A stretch of DNA of 64,000 nt from Gnetum montanum (GCA_015680685.1 MNCI01001065.1:505321-569320), one strand, 5' to 3'; positions 11,390 through 24,566 are shown, counted from the first letter of the stretch. Notes: generated from the letters alone by a model not told the origin. A program made the numbers and translations.

Positions 11390-13488
11390 CTAAGAGATGA
11401 AGATGGAGTTATATAATAATCTAGAGGGTAGTAGTGATGCTAAAAAAAGTGTGATTGGAAGAGTCACACGAAGACATGGGTTGCTGAATATAGTACCCAT
11501 ATGGATCTGGCTACCTATAAGGGTACTGCTACCTTGGTGGTGGCATCCCTCATGACTGTGGGTGCTACCACTAATGGTATTGCTTGTACAATTGTAGTGG
11601 AGCTCCACTAGGATAATAAGCTTATTACTGCTCATGGAACTACCTTGGGTTGCCTTGAGGATAAGTAACTTTCTGGGTGTTTTCCTTCTTGCCAACATAG
11701 GATTTAGAGCATACAGCCCAAATTCCTATAAGCGTGACACAATAGGGGAAGATCTCTTAGGATGTTCATATTGGTAGATATCACAACCACCATCATCCTC
11801 TGATTCCAACTTCACAACCTCTTCTATAGCAGCAACTTTACCCTTACACCCTTAGTAGGCATGTTTAGCTTCTTTTGTTCTCCTATGGTCATGATCACTA
11901 CCTTGATCTTTAGATTCTGCTACAATTTTCAAAGTAGTTTGAAATTTTTCATCTAAATGTTCCCACATTTTGTTAACCTTAGCCAAAATTTTAGACACAT
12001 ATTTTTGAACTGGCAAGGTTTTTTGCTACACCACTTCATCAAGTGGTGCCTCCCCCTCACTATCACAAAATCAGACCTCCATTTTTCTGATTGAAGGATC
12101 CCAATTATACTCCTTAGCACTTTTTCATTTTTTCTACTCACCTTCTTATTTTTCAACCTACTCAATCAGCCCTTGAATATAATGGGCTCTTAGTTCTAAC
12201 AGTATCCCTTGGGCATAAACACTAAGAGTTCTAAGCCCATCTATGATATGGTGAAGTTGCTCCCACTAAGAATAACCATGGCTAGGACATCTGTGCAAAA
12301 GGGAGTAATACCTACCCATGGCTACATCCAAGGTTTCATGTATTCCTTATTGCCAACCTTGGATTTTCTTTCTCAAAATGGACACTCTGGAGTACATCTA
12401 ATATTTTTCATTAAACAACTCAAGCATCGTACTCCATCTAGGAATTGATTTTAGCTCCAAGAAGTGATACCACCTTTCTGCTTCTTTTATGAGTGTCCTA
12501 GGTAATAGCTTAAGTTTTTCCCAATTATTTTCTATGTTTTTCAAGACATAGACATTGTGAAAGGCTTGAAGATGAGTATGTGGATTTGAGTTTTATCCCT
12601 CCTCAAATCTAGGGATATTGTTCATATCCAACCTCTTGATTCTACTATCTTTCACATGTCTGATTAGAATTCTAACTACCTCTGCAATGTTCAGCATGCT
12701 TTGAGTTGCTTGCAAAGGTTCATCATCATCATGATTTTGATGATGCTTATGATGCCTCTTTGATTTTGATGATGCTTATGATTTTGATCATTGTCCCACC
12801 ATTTGCCTTCATTATGGTTTCATCCCCTATGATTTCGATCAAATTTAGAGGAGGAGGAAGAAGAAGTAGATTAAGAGGGTGAAGAGGGAGGAGAACTTCC
12901 ACCACCACAGTGTCTACCACCTTCTCTTTACTTGTCATAGCCATGATCATTAGGTTTACTATCATCTTGATGCTTGCTTAAGCCCCTACCTTGATTTCCA
13001 CTTTTGTCTGAATCCATATTATTGATAGTGGATTGTAGATTTAGGTTCAAGCCCCCTTCACCAGAGTCAAGGGGTGGAGAATCTTCATGTTGACAACCCC
13101 CAAAGGGAGGATCCTGATTGTTGTTTTGGTTTAGTAGGAAGAAGGGATTAGTGAACCATTTCCCCTTTGTAGCTTCATGATGCTTCTCTTAGTGTTGATC
13201 TCATTTGCGTTGTGTTTTTGTGGGATGGTAGTCCTAATAGTCATGGTCTTGCATAACGTATTCATCATGAAGATCTTGGATGTCCAAACTTCTAAGAGTT
13301 TAGAGTAGTGTCCCAAGAATAGTTTGGTCGAGAAGCAACACAACATCCATATCTCTCCATTGCATCTAATCATCCTGATGCAAGATGAAGGTGAAATAAG
13401 GTACAAACTCATCTGGATGAGTATACCCCACTTTCAATTCTTGGGGCATTGGCGGTTTTGATTCATCATGCTTATGATAAGAAGACAT
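11390..13488 (-). pseudogene. G4 gag (decayed)
   Basis: An ATG at 13488 starts MSSYHKHDESK, then YTHPDEFVPYFTFILHQDD, matching the gag N-terminus of G2 (47144 onward). The first stop is a TAG where G2 has CAA/Gln. The core is heavily frameshifted. Near 11800 the Cys-His box is decayed: G1 has CEIC...HP..CC, while here it reads C-D-I-Y...HPKRSS. The Pro/Tyr/Gln-rich tail near 11510-11600 (QYPYR, DPYGYY) is shared with G1 and G2. It would form the virus-like particle in an active element. Confidence 0.7.
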
Positions 13489-13616
13489 TTTGGATAAAAG
13501 AAAAATTTAGTGTGCTTAAATTATAATTATTTTAAATTATTTTGATCTTATGGTTTGTTCCATAAATCTTAAATAATATTCACTAAGTCATAGATAGCAC
13601 ACATATCAAACTACAA

Positions 13617-13636
13617 GTCCCCGACTATGACACCAA
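13617..13636 (-). other. Primer binding site of G4
   Basis: The minus strand reads TTGGTGTCATAGTCGGGGA right after the 5' LTR. It is a decayed form of the tRNA-Asp-type PBS of G2 (TGGCGCCATTGCCGGGGAC, 47001-47019). Confidence 0.65.
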
Positions 13637-14525
13637 TGATGAGTAGTGAGTAGACCCTACATCCAACTATATGAATCACTAAGCATTCATGCACGATCTA
13701 GTTGAATTTCTTGGACTTATAGCCTTCTAAGTATACTAGTCTCTAGGAAGTAAAATTAATTGTTATCTTACCAATTACACTTGTGAAATGTAAAGGTATG
13801 GTTAAGTGCAACTAAGGCATATGATTTTTGTCATTTTTATGTGTTATACTTTAAGTCGCCTAAGGGTAAATAATAATGTAGAAAATAAACTAATTAAATT
13901 GTTAATTGAATATAACTAGCTACACCTAGCTAATCCTAACATAAGCATACGTTCACACTTGCTATACACATCATGAACACATTTAATGCTACTAGGTAGC
14001 TAAAGGTTAATTAATACTGGGATTACCAAGCACTAAGCATATGCTCGAAGTGGTCATACTCATGTTCTTAATTAATCGCTATTTAATATAGCTTAATTTA
14101 GCTTAATTACTTAAAGCATTAAAGGAAATTACATAAAACATTAAATGCATATATAAATAATTAATCTATTTCAAAGTGCTAGAAGGTTTATCAGAAAGAT
14201 CATCTTTATTGCTGCACACATTGTTATGCTCAAATACAACAATGCTCGAATAAAGATCCATACACTCTTTGACTCATACTATGGGCACTTAGGAAAATAT
14301 TCTAACTTTCAAGTAAGAAAACTAAAAGAGCTCCACTACAACTATGACAAAAGATGCCATAAACATGGTGGGTGAGTGTGTATTTATAAGTGAAAATAGA
14401 CACTACATCAACGAGGCCACATCAATGCATCAAATCCCACATCGACATAGCTGTGTCGACATGGTCCAATCGATGGGGCCGTGTCGACAAGGCCTTGTCG
14501 ACGTATCCCTTGATGCGACTCATCA
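13637..14525 (-). repeat. 5' LTR of G4
   Basis: About 889 bp; read in minus orientation it runs from 14525 (TGATGAG) to 13637 (CTCATCA). U3 contains atcgac 14441, gtcgac 14455, atcgat 14469, gtcgac 14483 and gtcgac 14497, exactly 14 bp apart, with weaker units at 14421 and 14407. A TATA box (rc of tatttata, 14381-14388) follows, then an R/U5 'aataaagatcc' segment near 14250. Confidence 0.85.
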
Positions 14526-15890
14526 ACTGTAGAAAAATCTGGTGAGACAGAGGTAACATCGGCCCATGTAGCTTTTACCCATCTTATAGTAATGTCACAA
14601 TTTTTCTTAATTAACTAAGGTTATCATTATGTCTTTACAATGAGGCTAGTAAGCCATAGTCAAGGTCTTCTAGGGAATGGTTTTGTTCTAAACCTTACTT
14701 TTGCTAAATGCTCAAACCCCAACTAGTTAATATTGCATATCTTATCTAAATCATTAGGTACATAATGAAATCAAGATACCAAGAGATCCCCTCTACTTTC
14801 TAGGCAAGAAACTTTACCAAGGCATTAATAGGAAAATTTACACTCATTAGATAATTTTGTGATGTTTTATTCTCTTAACCTTCTCCTTAGAGATAACCAA
14901 CTTGAGTTTGATAATGCTTATCTCATTGTCGAGTCTGCTTTTCATTTATAATCAAAATTAAGTGACTTAGAGGTATTTATGTTTCCTTAGACATTAACAT
15001 TTTAAAGTCAATGCGATGAAACTAAGGTACTTCAGTCTTTCAAATTATGAAAATTAAACTTAGTAACTTTGTCCCTAATCCTTGTTCAATGTGTAGTGTT
15101 CAACAAGACAATTCTAATAGTACCAATTTCATCTTAATTGGACTTATAGTTTAAGAAATATTGTCATTTTCATTTTATCATAATGCATGCTTGTTTAAAT
15201 TAAAATTTGAAAAATTTAATTTCAATAATAAAATTCAAAATTTGAACCCCACCAATGCTAGTCCCAAGTCCAAATACAAAACCTCAAGGATTATCTTAAG
15301 GCCTAAAAGTAAGTACTAAGCATATACTTAGTTTTTTTTTTTTTTAGTAGAAGAGTAAGATAGTGAATTGTACTAATGCTTGGATATGCTTATTTTTAGC
15401 TCAAATAAGTTTCAATGACATAAAATTTATTAATTTCATTGACCTAGTAGAAAAATTTGAGCTCAAATCCACTAGTGAAGTACAAAGCACTCAATAGTGA
15501 TTATTTGAAGGCAAGGGTGCTAAGTCTTTTAATAAGTTTGATAGTGCAAGGAGTTTTTGTACTTTAGGTTTAAAGCATCAATTTCCTAGTGTAGTAGAAT
15601 GCATAAGATTAATAAAAAGCTCCATAGCAAAGAAATCTATTTTTGTGATTTGCGTAGACCAGAAACAAGTCATTATTACTTAGGGCCTAGCTACATTGAG
15701 GTATTGGTTTGGATTTCTGAAGCAAAGAATAAATATTGATAACTCAAAGCTAGATTTAGTGGAGCTACCAATTATTAAGGAATGAGTTAGTATGGAGAAG
15801 AGGAACACCATTAATGTGCACAAGAAGAGTAACAAAGATTTCAAGAAGTTATGCCCCTTGTTCATTGAAAGGCTATTTTGATATAAGATT
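14526..15890. other. AT-rich spacer, no gene assigned
   Basis: No domain, LTR or inverted repeat recognised. A poly-T stretch lies at about 15332-15346. Plus-strand sequence from about 15480 may already belong to the unrecognised relic that follows, but its frames are too broken to tell. Confidence 0.4.
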
Positions 15891-18640
15891 GATTAGAAAT
15901 TGAATCTAGTTCCTAGGTGATTGTATAGGGCATGTCCAAGAAAGGATAGTTGATTAGGCATCAGTGATCTATCACGATGTAGTTAAAGAAATGGAGAAAG
16001 TTCCCTTGGAGAACAAGAAAGGGAAGAAGAAAACCATGAACAAAAGACTTAATTTTTATTTTTACTATGAGTTAATAAAAGTAGTGACAACTTTATTTTC
16101 CAAAGATGAAGAGAAGTAAGCTAATGTTACTTCAGAGGTAGACTTTAGGCACCCATTGTACCAATACTTGCAAAGTCTGATATCTACATACAACATCAAA
16201 GGTATGAGTCCTTTAACATTAGTGTTAAAGACCAAGGAAGAGGATGCTTCTTTAATGTTTAAAAGCATTGAAAAGCCACAAAGGAAAATAGGTGGCAATG
16301 TGCAAGCATGGAAGAGGGNNNNNNNNNNNNNNNNNNNNNNNNNNNNNNNNNNNNNNNNNNNNNNNNNNNNNNNNNNNNNNNNNNNNNNNNNNNNNNNNNN
16401 NNNNNNNNNNNNNNNNNNNNNNNNNNNNNNNNNNNNNNNNNNNNNNNNNNNNNNNNNNNNNNNNNNNNNNNNNNNNNNNNNNNNNNNNNNNNNNNNNNNN
16501 NNNNNNNNNNNNNNNNNNNNNNNNNNNNNNNNNNNNNNNNNNNNNNNNNNNNNNNNNNNNNNNNNNNNNNNNNNNNNNNNNNNNNNNNNNNNNNNNNNNN
16601 NNNNNNNNNNNNNNNNNNNNNNNNNNNNNNNNNNNNNNNNNNNNNNNNNNNNNNNNNNNNNNNNNNNNNNNNNNGGGGCACGGGGCAATGGGGATTTTGA
16701 AGAATACCTTCAAAACTATTGAAAAAGAAAGAGCTTCAATAAAGAGAAAATCTCTTTTGCAAGAGGAAGACATCTTCTCAGAGACTTCCTAAATAAAGAT
16801 CCTCCAAAAGAGATTATAGGAGAAAATAAGTAAGTGTTTTATGTTATATTTTACTAAGTTTAAATGATGCAGTTAAATGATGCAACATTGTTTCTAGTTT
16901 TGATGTTGATAAAATATGATATGACATTAATACTTTACTTATATTTTTTAAAAGCTCCTCGAGAAAAGGGAGCATTCAAACATGAGATGAAGAAGCTATG
17001 TTCTAGCCTTTCTTCTATCCCAAAGACCAAAAGGATGGTATAAACAAAGAGGAGTTAGATTCCCTAACTAACTTGCTTTCATCAAAGAAAGAAAAAGAAG
17101 GGCCACAAAATGTTTAAGTTCTTTTTCTAACTTCTTTAGTTTAAACCTCGATGAAATAGGATAGGAAGAGCAACATACCTAGGAGAGTGAAAGAAACAAA
17201 CTTCCAAAAATGAAGATCCTTCCTCCACCTCTTACTAACATCACTCCTTCACTAAGAAAACTAATTCTGAGTGATTGAGAAGCTTACAAATGGATAAATG
17301 AAGTGACGAGCTTCAAAATCTCCACATCATATTGTAAGTTTATTTTAACATTGCATCAAAAGATTATACATTACTTTGGAATTATTATAAATAACTTAAT
17401 CCATTATTGTATTTTCCAGATGAAAAAGCAAATATGGGCTTTTATTAAGGAAAAGCAGTTGATACTAAAGGGTTTGGCTAAGCATATGAAAAGAAAGCTA
17501 AACTTGATCTTTCTAGGAGAAGGTGGGTAGACTTAACATTATTGCAAGAATAATGCTCATGTTAGTAGTAGAGAATTTGACATTCTTTATTTGTCATGTA
17601 GAAATAAAAGGTAAGCTAAATAATGATTAGATAACATTCCATGACCCAGTAGTTAATATTGACATAATAGTGGAAAAGGTCATTGAAGAAAAAATAAGCA
17701 TGATACTAAACTATGCCAAGGACATGTGGGTGTTTTCCATCAAGCAAGCCAACACAAATGTCATATGCCTAGATTCACTGAAGAAAATGTGCAAGAAAGA
17801 AGAAGAGAATGAGAGAGAAATAAAGATGTTTTATAATCAAGTGAAGCTCTTAGAAGCTAAAATAACAAGCAACAACATGGTTAGATGCAACTTCCCTTTT
17901 CATGTAGATGGGAGAAAGAACAATAAAGCCATGGAATATCAAAGGACTCTAATCAAGTGTAAAAGATCAGTGTTAGCCATGATGCAATCCATGACTAGTC
18001 TAAGTAATTCTATGGTAGCATGGGAGAGTTGGGGCAAAGAGCATGAAACTAATAATTGGTGGTATAATAGAGAATACCACAAGCCACTAAAGGAGAATAA
18101 AGGTCAATTTGTAGATAGGAAAATAAGGAATTTCTTTTATTAAGTAGACCAAGTTAGAGGAATTGTTTGAATATTTTACCAGTAGTATGGTGGTTACCAC
18201 ATTAGAAGAACAATAACAAGGTCCCTAGGAGGAACTTGTAGAAGAAGGGGATGATGATAATATCATCCTAGAAGAGCTAAAGAGCTATGAAGAAGAATGG
18301 ACTAGCATTCTATTAAAGCTTCTAAGTTAAACATTTAATGCATTGAATATAGCTAAGTTTAGCTTGGAAGAGATAGAAGAAAGAATTTTAGATATGTCCA
18401 GAGAAATACATGGTAAGTATAGATATTTAGAAATTTAGTTTATTTCATCTTATGGACTAATAAAATAAAGCTAACTATATATTTGTTGTGGCTTTTTGCG
18501 TAGATCCTAGAGAAAGTAGCTAAGAATCGACACTAGAACCAACTCCTATGCAAATTGATGAAGTGGAGGAAGCTACTAGGAATGATAAATAAGGCTATTT
18601 AAGATATGTAAGCATTAGTTCTATGCATCATTTTTGTTTG
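15890..18640 (+). pseudogene. Unrecognised multi-exon-looking coding relic
   Basis: Plus-strand sequence with coding character broken by stops. Several breaks coincide with good splice signals: AATAA|GTAAGTG at about 16830 with tttttaaaag|CTCC at about 16957; GTAAGTTTA at about 17334 with tattttccag|ATGAAA at about 17419; and GTAAGTATA at about 18413 with tttttgcgtag at about 18504. The longest open part (17670-18143, 157 codons) is Lys/Glu-rich with a likely coiled coil (KKEEENEREIKMFYNQVKLL) and an odd Trp-rich tail (WESWGKE, NNWWYNRE). An assembly gap interrupts the first exon. I recognise no family. It may be an extra ORF of a retroelement in opposite orientation to the gag relic at 19.3-21.4 kb, or a decayed host gene. 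Confidence 0.35.
16319..16674. other. Assembly gap (356 N)
   Basis: An unbroken run of N. Apparent open frames across it on both strands are artefacts of translating N. Confidence 0.99.
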
Positions 18641-18934
18641 ATGTAGAAAGATATTCTTTGTAAAATTTCAAGCATAGATGATATTATAGAAATAATATGC
18701 AACATTAAATGTTATGATGTGCATGAATTGTAAAGTTTACAAAAAGATAATAAAGTTGGATCATTTTGATTAACCAATTATTATGTGTTATGAAGGTCAT
18801 GAAAATGATGTAATATATTGACATTAAGAAACCACTTATTGCTTTGGAATTATCTGCTAAAAATAATAAGTAATAAATAATAATAATAAACTAATAAAAT
18901 TTCAACATAGATTTTTTAATATCATTCCTAATAG

Positions 18935-19214
18935 GTGTTAGTAGATGTGCACCATTTAGAAGAAATGACAAATAAGATTAAGCACTTGATACAAAAAGTA
19001 AGTGTCAACAATATTTGTAAGTGACATATAATGTTAAATGTTATGACAAACGCTAGCTGTAATAATTTCATATTTATCTACCTTTTCATTTCTTAATAAT
19101 ATTAAATGATAAAGATGAAAGGGAAAAAAAAAAAGAAGGAATGTCTAATAGGTACTAGTAGATGTCTACCACCTAACAAAAGTGGAAAATAAGGCTAACA
19201 AAATATTTCAAAGC
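18935..19214 (+). other. Duplicated 63-bp exon-like segment
   Basis: 18935-18997 follows 'cattcctaatag' and precedes 'gtaagtg', so it looks like a 63-nt exon (VLVDVHHLEEMTNKIKHLIQ plus one Lys). 19152-19214 follows 'gtctaatag' and encodes a related peptide (VLVDVYHLTKVENKANK...), but its donor is lost. The copies start 217 bp apart. They probably belong to the relic upstream. Confidence 0.4.
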
Positions 19215-19299
19215 TCATGCATCTAATGTTATTATGTTAGTAATGAACTTTTGAGAAATTGAGTGAGAAGGATAAGAGGAAGTGTTTTCTTAGGGGAGG

Positions 19300-21420
19300 A
19301 TATGTCAGGTTCTACAAAGCCTAAGTAAATGAATCTAATATCAGAGATAGACTCATCATTTTGGTCTATTAAGACTTTGATATTGGCAGAGTCCTTAGAA
19401 GGAGAGTCAAACTAGCGAATGACATAAGACTCCCTAAGTGGAAAATTATGAGCCTTATGTTTTGGATTAAAAGTTAAAATAGTGCTTCCAACTCTCAAGG
19501 GATTTTGAAATACCTCTAGTTGCTGATTATCAAAATGCATAGTGGATGGTTTAGTCTCCACTACTATCTTGCCCTTATCTATGAGATCTTGAATGTCATA
19601 TTTCAAGTTTATGTAGTTATCTATATCATGATTGATAATCTCATGATAATAGAAGTAATTTTGGTAGTCATACCACTTAGGAATCTTCGGGTTACCTTCT
19701 TATCTCTAAGAATGATCTATTGATATAAGCTGAATGCAGTAGTAATGCACTCTTACATGGTCAAAAAACTTGTTTCCTCTTAAAGTGACCATTCCCAAGA
19801 AGATTATTAAGTAGCAAAGAGTACCTTAGTGGTATCTTAGTATATAGATCTTTATTTCTCTAAGGTCTACATTACCGATTTGAGGCAAAAGTAGTTAAGG
19901 GAGTGTTGCTTTGTCCCTTAGAAAAAGAAAAAATAGCATGAGATGTTGGTTGTTTTTTCTCTTATTTCATAGCCTGATTAGCTTTGTTATGGATTAATAG
20001 GAATTCTTGGTTACCATGTTGAATAATAGCTTTTTTTAATGCATCTAGCAATTAGGAAGGCATCATTTAGAGAATGAGACTTTGAATAAGTCATCCTCTT
20101 CTAAATGTAGTTAATAACTGCAATTTCAAAATGTCTTATAGATGGCACTCCTTCAAATGATATGGAAGTTTAGTTGATATTGTTTTCCATTGATAAATAA
20201 ACTTGTCAATGGGTTTATTTTGAGTTTATTTGATGACTACAAATGACATAACAGTTATGCTTTGAGAAACATTGAACTTAAAGTATGCAATAAAAGATGA
20301 TAGTGGTTATTCTAAAGAGGTAATAAAACCATGAGGCAAGGATCTATACCACTTCAAAGCTCTTCTAGAATTAGAGTTAGAAAAGCTTCTTAGCATTATG
20401 TGTGGGTAAGGGGCTAGAAGCATGCATTCATTCCTGAATTTGACCATATGATTCATAGGATTTCTTATTTTAGTATATTACTTAATGAAAGATAGTAGTG
20501 AAACTTCCTTAGGCAGGACCAATAAAGGAATAATAGAGCTTATAGGATCACTTAGGAATCAATCTAATGAAATAGGAGAATTTCCTTACATAACCAATGC
20601 CTTAGCTACTTTGTCTTCGGTGCTTTGGAGATGAAACATAACATCATTGAGTAGTGTTAACAGCTACAGATTTGTTTTAGACAAGTGAGAAATATGTTAA
20701 TCTGTAGTGGTAGCTGATGATGTCATAGGGGGATGCATGTATGGAATGGATCCAAATGTAGTAGAAGTAGGTAGGTATAATAAAACAAAGTTAAACAGAT
20801 ATAGGGAAAAAGATGATACATTACCAGATTGGAAAATATCAAATAATAGTGAAGTAGTAGAAACAAGAAATGTGGTGGATTGAAACAAAGATATAGTAGG
20901 CTAGGGTTGATGAATAAAGTATTTAGATTCAAAATGTAGATTGGATGATTAAAAGAAGAAATGATGGTTGTTAAAATTTTTAGGAGAAAATAGACACTAT
21001 GGTGGAGGAACAAAGCTCACGGAAAGACTAAGTGATCTTGTGTTGGGGGAAACAGGTATATGTAAAGAAGTTTGGGAAACTATAAAATTGATGTTATGTA
21101 TATGATGTTTTAAATGGTTTTTCTTGAAATCTCTTCATCTTGTTACTTTTCATCTTTTAGATGAATGTTTAATTTAGAGGTTATTCTTCCTTTTTTTCTC
21201 CTCCAATATTGTTTTGAGCACCAAGTAGTTGGTCTAGGATGGTCTTCATCCTAGCTTGCTCAATTTGCAAGTATATCCTTTCCTGCATCTTTTCTTTCTC
21301 CATGATGAATTTAGCAATCTTCTTGGGTTCCTCATGATCCAATTTGATTGAATGATCTAGATTAGAAAGGAAAGGCAAATCATTGGAATTCTCATATTCT
21401 ACCATGAGCTTAAAAATATT
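19300..21420 (-). pseudogene. Gypsy (Tat/Ogre-like) gag relic
   Basis: Minus-strand frames at 21181-21405 (gag N-terminal-like, IEQARMKTILDQLLG) and 19412-19606 (KYDIQDLIDKGKIVV). The latter block is typical of the segment just after the zinc knuckle in Tat-type Gypsy gags. The knuckle itself, at about 19620-19700, reads Y-x-x-Y...H, with the Cys codons changed to Tyr by G-to-A. Between the pieces the frames are lost. No RT or integrase follows on the left, where the plus-strand relic begins, so the element was either gag-only or rearranged. No LTRs were found. Confidence 0.55.
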
Positions 21421-21604
21421 AGGTGTGAGTATGGAGCCTAGCTCTTATCTGGCATTGGCTATTTTGTAATTTCTTAGGCATAATCCTTCTAAGAATCTGT
21501 AATTTCTTCTTAGATTAATGAGCTTCTAAAGTTTAGAGAAACCTAAATCAAAAGACAATGCCATAGTTGTAAAGATGTTGTCAGAGTAACTATGACTTCA
21601 CAAG

Positions 21605-22390
21605 TGATGAGCCACGATATCATGTTGGCCCCTGCGATATCGCGTTCATGATATCGCAACCCATCACTAGTTCTATAAATAAGAGGTGGCTTTCCCTTGT
21701 TTCCTCATCTAGATCTAGGCCCTTAGCTAAACTTTGGTAGTTTTACCATTCCAGACATAGAATAATTTCCATGTGCCCGCAGTAGGAGTCTCATAGTGAA
21801 CAAATCTTTATTCAAGCAAATTGTACCTAAGCACACATTTGTGTACGACAATAAAGACAAAATTTTTGATAAACCTTGTAGTACATGGACTAAGCGAAAT
21901 AGGATTTAATTACTATTAATGTTTAAATTCTTTCTTAGACAATTAATCTCTCTCAACCCTTAACTCTCCTAGTTAAGTGCATTCAGTACGACCGCTTTGA
22001 GCACTTGCGCTACACTTAGTAACCCAGTAACAAATAACGTTTGGTAATCCCAGTAGCATTGCACTAGTCCAAGGTGTGTACGGCAAGTGGGAATGGATAC
22101 TGATGCTAAGACGATTAGAACTTAGTTAGTGAAAGTTAGTTATTTAGTCTCTTCACCCTTTCTCCTCTTAGCATAGGCGATAAAAAGATAAAAGTTATAA
22201 AAATCACATACCTCAAACTTACTTAACCATACAATCGTGACAATAAAAGTAAGTTTGGGAAGATAATGATTGATTAACCTTAAGTGTTCCATTAAGGCGC
22301 GTAAGCACTTAGTCCTTGGATTTCGACCGGATCGTGCATGTAATGCTCATATTCGTGTGGTTGAGTGTAGGGGTACCTCGCCACTCATCA
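21605..22390 (+). repeat. 5' LTR of G1
   Basis: 786 bp, TGATGAG...CTCATCA. U3 is very short. GATATC palindromes lie at 21616, 21636 and 21650 (steps 20 and 14). The TATA box ctataaata is at 21673-21681, about 25 bp after the array. 'caataaagac' near 21849 is in the R/U5 part. Confidence 0.92.
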
Positions 22391-22410
22391 TTGGGGCCAT
22401 AGCCAGGGAC
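22391..22410 (+). other. Primer binding site of G1
   Basis: TTGGGGCCATAGCCAGGGAC, a mutated form of the G2 PBS, which is complementary to the 3' end of a tRNA-Asp-type primer as in Athila elements. Confidence 0.75.
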
Positions 22411-22536
22411 TTAGTTGTTTGTGCGCTACGTAGAACATAGGAAATCATCCACATCATTGGGAAGCTTAAACAAACCCTTAGGATTAATCAAGAAAAAAAT
22501 AACTTACCAGTAAACGGCACACCGAACAAGGCTAAA

Positions 22537-24500
22537 ATGTCTTCTTCTTCAAACAAAAGCACTTCACTGCCTAGGAACAACACTAGATACAGTTGACGGC
22601 ACAACACACATAACCAAAATCCACCAGTTCCTGAACAATTCAGTGTGGTATATATTCATCACAACGAATATATACCCAACTTTACCTTTGTCTTCCATCA
22701 AGACAAACAACTGCGTTGGAGAGACTTGGAGGGTACCATAGTGTTGCCTCCAGAGAGAGCAGCCCCCAACATGCTCCTTCATGCCCTTGCATGAATAGGC
22801 ATGTCACAATTATATGCTGAGTACATTGTATGTAATTACAATGCAAGGCACTACCATCCCATAGAAGCACAATGTCAATGAGACTCATAGCAGAAGAGTT
22901 ACCACACATCATTGAAGAGCAAAGGCCCCCATAATGCTTCACCCATCTTAAACGAAATTGAGGGTGGTGAACCTATTTTCATAGGTTCTCCACAAAATGA
23001 TGTTCCCCCTCCTAACGATGGTCAAGAGGTGGTGTATCAGAACTTGTGCTCCACAATTCACAACCTTGGTTCTAATCCCCATGAACACCAAGTGTTCAAT
23101 GAGGGAACACAAACACATGACAAGGGCGAGCATTCTGATCGTCATCATGATTAGAGCTAGGACCACTGAAGAGAAGGTAGGAAACATCGTCATGGCGATG
23201 GTTCTCCTTCTTCTTCCCCTTCATAATCACATTCACCCTCTCCTTCAAGATCAGGACCTAGTCATAAGGAATCTAACCGTGAGGATAAGGGTAAGCAAAA
23301 TGAGAGACCTCGACGAGAGAGTTGAGAGCGAGGACGAGGACGAGGGCACTCTAGAGAATCAAGGCATGAAAGAAGGGAAAGTAGGGAACCGCATAGACAT
23401 CATAGACACTATGAAAGAAATGACAATGAAGAACCCCTACTTGCAACCTGAAGCATGTTAGACATTACGGAGGCAGAATCAACTACGCCATCTCATAGAT
23501 GGACTTAGGCATGAAACTAGGAGAACCCTTGGAACATAGTCCCAAGGAAGATTATCTAAGCTTAGGTCCCATCGAATCCATATCTTGCTGGAGCAAGTAG
23601 CTAAGTAAGAAGGAGAGCGTGAAAGAGTACAACTGCGATCCTTCCCTCTGAAAGAGGGGAGTGAGATTCTGTGAGGAGGAGGAAGAGTCACCACTCGAAG
23701 AGTTGGTGCATAGGAAAACCTTGCCACTTCAAAAATTAACAACAGAGGTGTTGGCTAAGGTAGAAAAAATGTGGGACTCCTTAGATAGCAGATTTAAAAT
23801 CTTTCTAAAAATCGTAGAGGAGTCTAAGGAGCGAGGTAGTGATTATGATAAAAAGAAGAAGAGGGATTTGGACCATGCACGTAACAAAAGTAAGGGTAAA
23901 ATGGATATCACCAAAAAGGTTGTGGATTCTAATATAGAAAATGATGGTGGATGTGAGATATGCCAATATGACCATCCTAAGGGATGTTGCCCAATAATCT
24001 CACATCTACAAGAGTTTGGGGTGTATGCACTCAACCCAAGACTTAACAAATGGCAAGCACCCCGTCGGTTACCTTATCCCCAAGGTAACCCAAGGCAGTT
24101 CCACCAACCCTTAACATATTATCTAAGTAGAACTGCACCACAACCTATTGAACAACACCAACAGTGGCAATACCCACAATTATGGGGGATGCCACTACCA
24201 AGGCAACAATACCCTTACCAGCAACCAGATCCATATGGCTATTATGTGCATTAGCTAATCTCTCCACATGATTCTATTAGTTATGTAACACTACCACGTC
24301 ACTACCAAGCTTGGGAGTATTATAGGACTCCTTCTCCTGGGAGAGACACACCACATGCATACCATCCTCCGAATCCATCTGCAACTCTCACACTGATAGC
24401 TCCATTACCACCCACTCTAGCAATGCAAGGGGAACTCCCCACTCAACCATAGCAACGCAATGCTACGAGAGGTGTAAACCTCCAACCCGCTACTAGTTTT
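22537..24500 (+). pseudogene. G1 gag (broken, core deleted)
   Basis: The ATG at 22537 gives MSSSSNKSTS, as in G2, and stops after 17 codons. A piece at 22912-23154 retains VPPPNDGQEVVYQNL. At about 23461-23475 the sequence jumps from MLDIT to the 'aatcaactacgcc' block, which lies some 420 bp further in G2, so the conserved capsid core is missing. The downstream piece (23661-24254) contains EEESPLEELVHRKTLPLQKL and an intact Cys-His box CEICQYDHPKGCC (23952-23990, C-x2-C-x3-H-x4-C). It ends in a Pro/Gln/Tyr-rich tail (QYPYQQPDPYGYY). Without the core this gag could not assemble alone. Confidence 0.8.
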
Positions 24501-24566
24501 GACAATCATACAAAGAGAAGACCTTTTTTCAGAACCAACAGCCTAAACAAGCTCTCACAACCACAA

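Larger units (their letters stand above)
2110..14525 (-). mobile_element. Autonomous-type Athila-like Ty3/Gypsy element G4 (decayed)
   Basis: A 12.4 kb minus-strand LTR retrotransposon. Its LTRs are 13637-14525 (5') and 2110-2977 (3'), both with TGATGAG/CTCATCA-type ends; the 3' LTR end has decayed to TA. Domain order from the 5' LTR is PBS, gag, protease (LLDLG), RT, RNase H, integrase, a PPT-like tract, noncoding sequence, a third ORF, and the terminal PPT. Every ORF has stops and frameshifts. The flanking 5-mers are ACTAC (2105-2109) and ACTGT (14526-14530); they differ by two transitions and could be a decayed target duplication. The tRNA-Asp-type PBS and the extra 3' ORF favour the Athila/Tat branch. 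It looks like the parent type of G1 and G2. Confidence 0.85.

Noticed and set aside
16065-16792. Several long open frames on both strands
   Set aside because: They span the run of N and are open only because N is translated as unknown.
22682-23193. Minus-strand open frames across the G1 gag
   Set aside because: They are antisense shadows of gag; the plus-strand frame aligns with G2 gag.
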